Both the position numbers and the translations under genes were made by a program. Positions 57,860 to 64,000 of a DNA stretch of 64,000 nucleotides are shown here, one piece after another (position 1 is the first letter of the stretch; every line of letters starts with the position of its first letter). A model generated the notes under the pieces. The model did not search any database. It was not told the DNA's origin and saw only the letters and a list, made by a program, of their open reading frames with translations. Source of the stretch: Allobosea psychrotolerans (lineage in GTDB: Bacteria > Pseudomonadota > Alphaproteobacteria > Rhizobiales > Beijerinckiaceae); contig NZ_PQFZ01000009.1 in the NCBI RefSeq assembly GCF_002917105.1, positions 172,330 to 236,329 on the forward strand, written 5' to 3'.

Positions 57860-58811
57860 GGTCGCCGCTGCCGAAGACGCCACCCTGCCGGCGCAGGATG
57901 AAGCTCGCAGCTTTGCGCCGCGCCCGAAGAAGCGCGACGTGCATGGCTGGGTCGTGCTCGACAAGCCCGTCGGCATGACCTCGACCCATGCCGTCAGCGT
58001 GGTGAAGCGCGCCTTCTCGGCCAAGAAGGCCGGCCATGCCGGTACGCTCGATCCGCTCGCCTCGGGCCTGCTGCCGATCGCACTCGGCGAGGCGACCAAG
58101 ACCGTTCCCTTCGTCATGGACGGGCGCAAGGCCTATCAGTTCACCGTCGCCTGGGGCACCCAGACCGACACCGACGACACCGAGGGCAAGGTCATCGCCA
58201 CTTCGGAAGCCCGTCCGGAGGAAGCCGCGATCACCGCGCTGCTGCCGCGCTTCACCGGGACGATCCAGCAGGTGCCGCCGAAATACTCCGCCATCAAGAT
58301 CGCCGGCGAGCGCGCCTATGATCTCGCTCGCGAGGGCGAGGAGGTGACGCTGCAGGCGCGGCCCGTCGAGATCGATGCGCTGCGCATCGTCAGCCACAGC
58401 GCCGAGACCACGACCTTCGAGGCCGAATGCGGCAAGGGCACCTATGTGCGGGCGATCGCACGCGACCTCGGCCTGGCGCTCGGCTGCCTGGGGCATGTCG
58501 CCCATCTCCGGCGCACCCGCGTCGGCCCGTTCAGCGTCGCGGATGCAGCCAGCGTCGAGAGCCTGCGCGAGAGCCCCGAAGCGGCGACCGCCGCGCTCCT
58601 GCCGGTGAAGACCGCGCTGGCCCTGATCCCTGAGATCGTCGTCCATCGCGACGCGGCGCTGCGCCTGAAGCGCGGCCAGAGCGTGCTGCTGCGCGGGCGC
58701 GACGCACCGGTCGAAGCGCAGGCCGTCTATGCGACATCAGGCGGCGTGCTGATCGCGACCGGCTCGATCGACAATGGCGAATTGGTGCCGCACCGCGTCT
58801 TCAACCTGTAG
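57852..58811 (+). CDS. truB: tRNA pseudouridine(55) synthase TruB
   Basis: A 319-residue enzyme making psi-55 in the T-loop of tRNAs. The catalytic Asp is D67 in [32 protein letters not shown] and [13 protein letters not shown] are also typical. It ends [12 protein letters not shown] second, diverged copy of its last 61 nt occurs at 62067-62127. In Rhizobiales rpsO and pnp normally follow; here an ABC transporter cassette does. Confidence 0.96.
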   Translation: MSEVAAAEDATLPAQDEARSFAPRPKKRDVHGWVVLDKPVGMTSTHAVSVVKRAFSAKKAGHAGTLDPLASGLLPIALGEATKTVPFVMDGRKAYQFTVAWGTQTDTDDTEGKVIATSEARPEEAAITALLPRFTGTIQQVPPKYSAIKIAGERAYDLAREGEEVTLQARPVEIDALRIVSHSAETTTFEAECGKGTYVRAIARDLGLALGCLGHVAHLRRTRVGPFSVADAASVESLRESPEAATAALLPVKTALALIPEIVVHRDAALRLKRGQSVLLRGRDAPVEAQAVYATSGGVLIATGSIDNGELVPHRVFNL

Positions 58812-58822
58812 TTTCCGGTCCC

Positions 58823-58853
58823 TTTCTGGCGGCGTTGCATTTCTGGCGGCGTT
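58823..58853 (+). repeat. Direct repeat after truB
   Basis: TTTCTGGCGGCGTT occurs at 58823-58836 and again at 58840-58853 (period 17 nt), directly downstream of the truB stop. It lies at the left edge of the probable insertion. Confidence 0.7.
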
Positions 58854-59004
58854 TGTGGTCTCGAACTGGTCTTGTAGCACTCCGCCCTGAATCGCGATTG
58901 CATCGGCCCAGCGGCCAAAATAGATTGAGGTGGGCAGACCTGTTAGAGACCATAGAGCCGGTGCTGCGCGACCAGATGCGGCCCGACGTCAGGGGATGGA
59001 AACG

Positions 59005-60261
59005 ATGATCGCGATCACTCGCCGCCTCAGCATCGCCGCCGCGGCCGCTGTCGCACTTGTCGGCGGATTCTCCGGCATCGCCTCCGCGCAGACGGAGCTG
59101 ACCTTCTGGACCTGGCGTCAGGAGGATCGCGCGGCTTATCAGACGTTCTTCCAGGCGTTTGAGAAGGCCAATCCCGGCATCAAGGTCAGATTCGAGGGCT
59201 TCGAGCCCGCCAACTACCAGACCATCCTTTCGACGGCGCTGGCGGGAGGGCGCGGGCCCGATGTGATGCAGGTGCGGGCCTACGGCAATCTCGAGAGCAT
59301 CGCCAAGCCCGGTTATCTCATGGCGCTCGACAAGACCAACGCGCCCGAGACCGCCAATTTCCCGGATTCGGCGCTGGCGGCCGAGAGCTTGCGCGCCGAT
59401 GGCAAGGTCTATGCGCTGCCCTTCGCCTCGCAGACCATGCTGGTGGTCTACAACACCGAACTCTTCGCCAAGCATGGCGTCACCCCTCCCGGAAGCTGGG
59501 ATGAGCTCGTCGCGCTGTGCAAGGCGCTCAAGGCCAAGGGTGTGACGCCGTTCGCCAACGGCACCGCCACAGCCTGGCAGAACGAGACCATCGTTCAGGC
59601 GCTGCTCTCGTCCCTGCTCGGCAAGGGGTTCGAGGCCGACCTGCTTTCGGGCAAGGCCGATTTCACCGATCCGCGCTTCGTCGGCGCGCTGACCAGGCTG
59701 AACGAGCTCAAGGACTATTTCGCGCCGAATTTCTCCGGCATCGACTACGCCTCGTCGCAGCAGCTCTTCGCCGCCGGCAGCGCGGCGATGTTCGCCGGCG
59801 GCTCCTACGAGGTCGCAGCCTTTCAGAAGCAGAATCCGCGCCTCAAGCTCGGCGTCTTCGCGTCCCCGCCCGCCAAGGCAGGCGAGCCGCCGCTCGTCGC
59901 CGTTTTCTACGATGGCGGCTATGCCGTGAACGCCAGGACGGACAAGAAGGAGGCGGCGCTGAAGCTGGTGCGCTGGCTCGGCACGCCAGAGTTCGGGACG
60001 ATGCTGAGCGGCACTCTGCAGAACGTCTCGCCGATCAAGGGGGTGAAAGCTGAAGCGCCGGCAGTGCAGCGGGTGATGAAGCTCAACGAAAACGCGATGT
60101 CCTACCTCATGCTGGTGCATTTCCGCTACCAGGAGCCCTCCGGCTCGGTGCTGCTGCAGGCGGGCGTGCAGAAGATGCTGGCCGGGCAGACAACGCCCGC
60201 CGAAGTCGGCGCCGAGATCACCAAGGGCATCGCGACCTATTATGCGCCGTTCAAGAAATAG
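59005..60261 (+). CDS. ABC transporter sugar-binding protein (family 1)
   Basis: A 418-residue periplasmic binding protein with a signal peptide (AITRRLSIAAAAAVALVGG..., cleaved near SAQTE). The mature N-terminus TELTFWTWRQEDRAAYQTFF and the inner motif YNTELFAKHGVTPPGSWDEL mark the carbohydrate-binding MalE/UgpB group. The sugar is unknown. ATG at 59005 has AGGGG 9 nt upstream; ATG at 58996 overlaps that site. Two permease genes follow. Confidence 0.93.
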   Translation: MIAITRRLSIAAAAAVALVGGFSGIASAQTELTFWTWRQEDRAAYQTFFQAFEKANPGIKVRFEGFEPANYQTILSTALAGGRGPDVMQVRAYGNLESIAKPGYLMALDKTNAPETANFPDSALAAESLRADGKVYALPFASQTMLVVYNTELFAKHGVTPPGSWDELVALCKALKAKGVTPFANGTATAWQNETIVQALLSSLLGKGFEADLLSGKADFTDPRFVGALTRLNELKDYFAPNFSGIDYASSQQLFAAGSAAMFAGGSYEVAAFQKQNPRLKLGVFASPPAKAGEPPLVAVFYDGGYAVNARTDKKEAALKLVRWLGTPEFGTMLSGTLQNVSPIKGVKAEAPAVQRVMKLNENAMSYLMLVHFRYQEPSGSVLLQAGVQKMLAGQTTPAEVGAEITKGIATYYAPFKK

Positions 60262-60268
60262 CTGAGCC

Positions 60269-61192
60269 ATGCCGGATATGGGTTCGGCCAGCCGCCACCG
60301 GGTTTGGGTGACGTTCCTCGTCACGCCGCCCCTTGCGGTGATGGCGGCGTTCGTGGTCTATCCGATCCTGTCAGCGTTCTCCTATGCCTTCTTCTCCTGG
60401 CATGGCCTGTCGCGCGAGGCCTTCGTCGGTCTCGGAAATTTCGTCGACCTGTTCACGAAGCCGCATTACGCGCAGCCGATCATGCGCGCCTTCGGACACA
60501 ATCTGATCGTGCTTGCGGCCCTGCTCGTGGTTCAGAACGGCGGCGGCTTCCTGCTCGCCTGGTTCTTGTACCGCGAACCCTTCGGCTTTCGCTTTCACCG
60601 GGTCGCGGTCTTCCTGCCGGTCATCCTGTCGAGCGTGATCGTCGCCTTCCTGTGGAAGCTGCTGCTTCATCCGAATTTCGGTGCGGTGAACGGCGCGCTG
60701 AACGCGGCGGGGCTGGGCAACCTCGCCCTGCCCTGGCTGGGCGACAGCCGCACCGCGCTTGCCGCCCTGATCTTCGCCAATGCCTGGCACTGGATCGGCT
60801 TCCCGACGCTGGTCTTCCTTGCGGGCATGCAGCGCATTCCGCGCGAAGTCCTGGAAAGCGCCGAACTCGATGGAGCGAGCCAGATCCAGGTTCTGCGCCG
60901 CATCGTCTGGCCGCTGGCGGCGCCGAGCGCGACGGTGACCTTCACCCTGCTCTTCATCGGCGCCTTCAACTGGTTCGAGCTGCCTTATCTGATGACCGGC
61001 CTCGAAGGTTCGCCCTTCGGTTCGACGGATGTGCTCGGCCTCGTGTTCTACCGCCTCGCTTTCGGCAACCAGAGCGCCAGCGTTCAGGATTTCGGCCATG
61101 GTTCGGCCCTGGCGACACTGCTCTTCCTGTTCATGGCGGCTGTCGCGACGGCGGCGACGATCCGCCTGCGCCGACGCGAGATCGCGTTGTGA
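60269..61192 (+). CDS. ABC sugar transporter permease (MalF-like)
   Basis: A 307-residue inner-membrane permease with about six helices. The ATPase-docking EAA loop is ESAELDGASQIQVLRRIVWPL near residues 194-214. It starts 7 nt after the binding-protein stop and ends in the next gene's start (GTGA). Confidence 0.93.
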   Translation: MPDMGSASRHRVWVTFLVTPPLAVMAAFVVYPILSAFSYAFFSWHGLSREAFVGLGNFVDLFTKPHYAQPIMRAFGHNLIVLAALLVVQNGGGFLLAWFLYREPFGFRFHRVAVFLPVILSSVIVAFLWKLLLHPNFGAVNGALNAAGLGNLALPWLGDSRTALAALIFANAWHWIGFPTLVFLAGMQRIPREVLESAELDGASQIQVLRRIVWPLAAPSATVTFTLLFIGAFNWFELPYLMTGLEGSPFGSTDVLGLVFYRLAFGNQSASVQDFGHGSALATLLFLFMAAVATAATIRLRRREIAL

Positions 61193-62031
61193 CGCGGTGG
61201 CCCGCTCGTCCCGCCGATCTGGCTGGTGCCGGCATGGTCCAGCTCCTGCTGATCCTGAATTCGGCGTTGATGCTCTACCCGATCGTGATCATGGTGTTCG
61301 CTGCGTTCAAGCCGACGGCCGAGATCTTCGCCAGGCCCTTCGCGCCGCCCGATTTCAGCAATATCGACAATTTCGTCCGGATCGTCGAGGAAGCCAACTT
61401 CCTGCGCTATCTCGGCAATTCGATCCTGGTCACGGGCGTCTCGGTCGTGCTGATCCTGGTACTGGGAACGATGGCGGCCTACGCGATCGCACGCTACCGG
61501 TTTGCACTGGCAACGCCGATCTTCCTGATCTTCCTCGCCGGGCTGATGCTGCCGCTGAAGCTCGCGATCATCCCGCTCTTCGTCCAGATGAACGGGCTCG
61601 GGCTGATCGATTCGCGGCTCTCGCTGATCCTGATCTATGTCGCGATGGGGCTGCCATCGACGGTCTTCATCATGACGGGCTTCCTGCGCACATTGCCCGG
61701 CGAACTCGAGGATGCCGCCCGCATCGACGGCGCTTCCGAGCCGCGCATCATGTGGTCGATCATGCTGCCCCTGTGCAAGCCGCCCCTGGTGATCGCGGGC
61801 ATCCATAATGCCGTGCCGGTCTGGAACGATTTCTTCTTCCCGCTGATCTTCATCCAGAGCGATGCGCGCAAGACGCTGCCGCAGGGCCTGACCACATTCG
61901 TCGGCGAGTACGCGACCGACTGGGGCATGCTGTTCGCCGGGCTCACCATCGCGGCGCTGCCGATCACATTGGTCTACATCGTGCTATCGCGCCAATTCAT
62001 CGCCGGGATGACGCAGGGCGTCGTGAAATAG
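61189..62031 (+). CDS. ABC sugar transporter permease (MalG-like)
   Basis: A 280-residue inner-membrane permease with about six helices and an EAA loop, EDAARIDGASEPRIMWSIMLP. GTG at 61189 overlaps the previous stop (GTGA) and is preferred; ATG at 61234 is possible. No ATPase gene follows before the truB remnant, so the transporter must use an ATPase encoded elsewhere. Confidence 0.92.
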   Translation: MTRWPARPADLAGAGMVQLLLILNSALMLYPIVIMVFAAFKPTAEIFARPFAPPDFSNIDNFVRIVEEANFLRYLGNSILVTGVSVVLILVLGTMAAYAIARYRFALATPIFLIFLAGLMLPLKLAIIPLFVQMNGLGLIDSRLSLILIYVAMGLPSTVFIMTGFLRTLPGELEDAARIDGASEPRIMWSIMLPLCKPPLVIAGIHNAVPVWNDFFFPLIFIQSDARKTLPQGLTTFVGEYATDWGMLFAGLTIAALPITLVYIVLSRQFIAGMTQGVVK

Positions 62032-62065
62032 GGCGCCCGCGGATCAGCCACCAACCAGCGCGATA

Positions 62066-62127
62066 CGCTGATCGCGGCGGGCTCGATCGATAGCGGCGAA
62101 TTGGCGCCCTATCGCGTCTTCAACCTG
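62066..62127 (+). pseudogene. Degenerate second copy of the truB 3' end
   Basis: Bases 62067-62127 align without gaps to truB 58748-58808 with 52 of 61 identical by my count. The translation LIAAGSIDSGELAPYRVFNL is colinear with [20 protein letters not shown] of TruB, and most changes are silent or conservative. The stop is replaced by CAA. Similarity ends abruptly on the 5' side. Confidence 0.85.
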
Positions 62128-62264
62128 CAATTCTACTTGGAATCACCTGCACCCATAGGTTGGTAAATCAAACGTAAACGCAATTTCAAGGCTTCTGCGA
62201 CAATTTGATCCTGTTGCCGTGCGGCAGAAAGCGCGCGCGGCCGGGGGGCGAGCGGGGACCGCGT

Positions 62265-64000
62265 ATGACATTGTCGACTTCGAAGCTGTCGATCAGGCAT
62301 ATCCTGATCGGCCTGATCTGTGCGATGGCGCTGACGGCCGGCGGCCTGACGCTTCAGGAGATCTGGTCTTCCTACAAGCGCTACGGCGTGTCCCAGCAGG
62401 TTGTCGGGCTGGCGGGATTGAACCGGAACCTGTTCGATGCGCTCGGCGCCTTCCGGCTCGAGCGCGCCTCGATGCAGAGCGCCGTCATCCTGCCGAGCGA
62501 CAAGAATCAGTCCTCGATCGCCACCTATCTGCAGCGGCGCAAGCAGGTCGACGAAGCCATGGCACAGGCGAATTCGGTATTGACCGCTTCGAACCGCCCG
62601 GCGCTAGCGCCGTTCCAGCGCGACCTCGCCGCCATCTATGACGAGAATCGCAAGCTGCGCGAGAGCGTCGAAGGCGACCTCAAACTGCCGGTCGAGGGCC
62701 GCGACAAGCAGATGCCCGAGCGCATCCTCGCCATCGGCGAGAAGCTGCTGGTCAGCCTCGACAAGACGTCACTGGCCGTCGACAGCGAGATCCGCGCTCT
62801 CAATCCGGCTCTGACCGAACTCGTGGTCGCTCGCGCGCTCTCCTGGGCGACACGCACCTATGCCGGCACATCCGGCATCATGGTCAGCACGATCACGGCG
62901 CAGCAGCGCCCCTTCGACGCGAAGGAGACGCGCATCCTGTTGAGCAATGACGCCAGCGCGCTGGCCAGCTGGCAGGCCCTGCGCGACATGGCCGACACCG
63001 CCCAGACCGACCCAGTGATCAAGGCCGCCATCGCCACGGGCCAAGCCACCTATTTCTCCGGCCCGGTCAAGGAGATGCGCGAAAAGATCGTCGCGCAGGC
63101 GACCTCAGGCAGCAAGCCCAGCATGTCGGTCGACCAGTGGCGCAGCGAGATCGTGCCCGCGCTCGAAACCATCGCGGCCGTCGCCAACACCGCGCTGGAC
63201 CGGGCCATCGCAGGAGCGAATGCGACCGCGAATCAGGCCTTTGCCGAACTTCTGACATATGGCGCCGTTCTGCTCGTCAGCCTGCTGATCGCCGCCGCCG
63301 GATATGTCGTGGTGCGCTCGCGCGTCACCACCCCGCTCGCCCAGATGACAACGGCGATGACGCAGCTGGCTCAGGGCGATCTCGATGCAGCGCTGCCGCG
63401 GATCAGGCATCAGGACGAGATCGGAGCGATGGCGAGCGCCTTGTCGGTCTTCCAGGACAATCTGGTCAAGATGCGCGAGCTCGAGCAATCGGAGCGCACG
63501 GCCTCGGCCGCTCGCCTGGCGCGGGCGCAGTCGATGGAGGCCGTGGTCTCCGATGTCGGCGAGGTCGTCGCAGCTGCGGCGTCGGGCGATTTCTCGGCGC
63601 GGCTCGAGATCGAGCATGCCGACGAGCAGATGCAGAAGCTCGTCGCCGGCATCAACGAGATCAACGCCGTGGTCGACAGCGCCACATCCGAATTCGCCGC
63701 CGCCCTGCAGGCGGTGGCGGGCGGCGACCTGACCGCCCGGATCGAGACCGCCTATCGCGGCAAGTTCGCCGAGCTCAAGGGCGCGATCAACGAGACGGTC
63801 GACCGGCTGTCCTCGACGGTGCGCACGATCCAGACGACCTCGGCGGATGTCGGCCTGGCCGCGCGCGAGATCACCATGGGCGCCGACGACCTGTCGAAGC
63901 GCACGGAGGAGCAGGCCTCGTCGCTGGAGGAGACCGCGGCCACGACCGAGGAGCTCGCCGCCTCGGTGAAGGCCTCGGCCCAGGCCTCCAGGCAGGCCGC
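62265..64000 (+). CDS. Methyl-accepting chemotaxis protein (3' partial)
   Basis: A transmembrane chemoreceptor, at least 578 residues, running off the window. It has an N-terminal signal anchor (LIGLICAMALTAGG), a helical periplasmic sensor, a second helix (AVLLVSLLIAAAGYVVV, residues about 330-346), a HAMP domain (MTTAMTQLAQGDLDAALP) and two further HAMP-like repeats (ASGDFSARLE; AGGDLTARIE). The signalling domain begins with DLSKRTEEQASSLEETAATTEELAASV. The ligand is unknown. Confidence 0.92.
   Translation, partial: MTLSTSKLSIRHILIGLICAMALTAGGLTLQEIWSSYKRYGVSQQVVGLAGLNRNLFDALGAFRLERASMQSAVILPSDKNQSSIATYLQRRKQVDEAMAQANSVLTASNRPALAPFQRDLAAIYDENRKLRESVEGDLKLPVEGRDKQMPERILAIGEKLLVSLDKTSLAVDSEIRALNPALTELVVARALSWATRTYAGTSGIMVSTITAQQRPFDAKETRILLSNDASALASWQALRDMADTAQTDPVIKAAIATGQATYFSGPVKEMREKIVAQATSGSKPSMSVDQWRSEIVPALETIAAVANTALDRAIAGANATANQAFAELLTYGAVLLVSLLIAAAGYVVVRSRVTTPLAQMTTAMTQLAQGDLDAALPRIRHQDEIGAMASALSVFQDNLVKMRELEQSERTASAARLARAQSMEAVVSDVGEVVAAAASGDFSARLEIEHADEQMQKLVAGINEINAVVDSATSEFAAALQAVAGGDLTARIETAYRGKFAELKGAINETVDRLSSTVRTIQTTSADVGLAAREITMGADDLSKRTEEQASSLEETAATTEELAASVKASAQASRQA

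Noticed and set aside
60304..61188. Long frame upstream of the second ABC permease
   Set aside because: It is the out-of-frame reading of the first permease; the real start is GTG at 61189 overlapping the previous stop.

Overview
The window looks like chromosomal DNA of a GC-rich alphaproteobacterium of the Hyphomicrobiales (Rhizobiales), plausibly Bosea or a close relative. The lineage call is inferred from gene order and protein style: hisB-hisH-hisA-hisF-hisE-coaA, hslVU, murJ-trpS, the tsaB-rimI-plsC-miaB-phoH-ybeY-corC-lnt-XRE-metK-trmB run, rimP-nusA-ylxR-infB-rbfA-truB, and an ActS/ActR (RegB/RegA) pair. No rRNA, tRNA, CRISPR array, IS element or phage gene is visible.

Layout. 1-6 kb: 3' part of addA, trxA with a strong terminator, a DoxX membrane protein and a class A penicillin-binding protein. 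6-16 kb: accessory and regulatory genes (Bcr/CflA-type MFS, YgjP-like metallohydrolase, a VapBC toxin-antitoxin pair, intracellular PHB depolymerase, ActSR redox sensor, aldo/keto reductase, MFS pump with a divergent LysR gene). 16-20 kb: MmcB-like protein and a three-gene surface-polysaccharide set (WbpL/WecA-like sugar-1-phosphate transferase, SDR reductase, WbpM/CapD-like 4,6-dehydratase). 20-24 kb: TetR regulator, cobQ and a class I aminotransferase. 24-28 kb: minus-strand run coaA, DUF1697, YqaA, ridA and an unrecognised helical-repeat protein. 28-33 kb: his genes on the minus strand, interrupted by a plus-strand pheC-like gene. 33-58.8 kb: a nearly continuous plus-strand housekeeping block with many ATGA, GTGA or TGATG junctions, from hslV to truB. 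58.8-62 kb: an ABC sugar-uptake cassette (binding protein and two permeases, no ATPase). 62.1 kb: a degenerate second copy of the truB 3' end. 62.3-64 kb: a methyl-accepting chemotaxis protein running off the window.

The observations I find most worth following are: (1) the truB 3' remnant downstream of the ABC cassette, which marks the cassette as an insertion between truB and its usual rpsO-pnp neighbours; (2) two copies of the same inverted repeat, one upstream of the tetR gene and one upstream of the aminotransferase, suggesting a small local regulon; (3) a promoter followed by an intrinsic terminator ahead of rimP-nusA-infB, which looks like an attenuator or a very short RNA; (4) a his operon split by an oppositely oriented pheC-like gene, with three 16-bp tandem repeats ahead of hisF; (5) a gene whose only well-placed initiation signal precedes an ATC codon. 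Two families of dispersed intergenic palindromes are also described. No wholly new multi-gene defence or mobile system was recognised.
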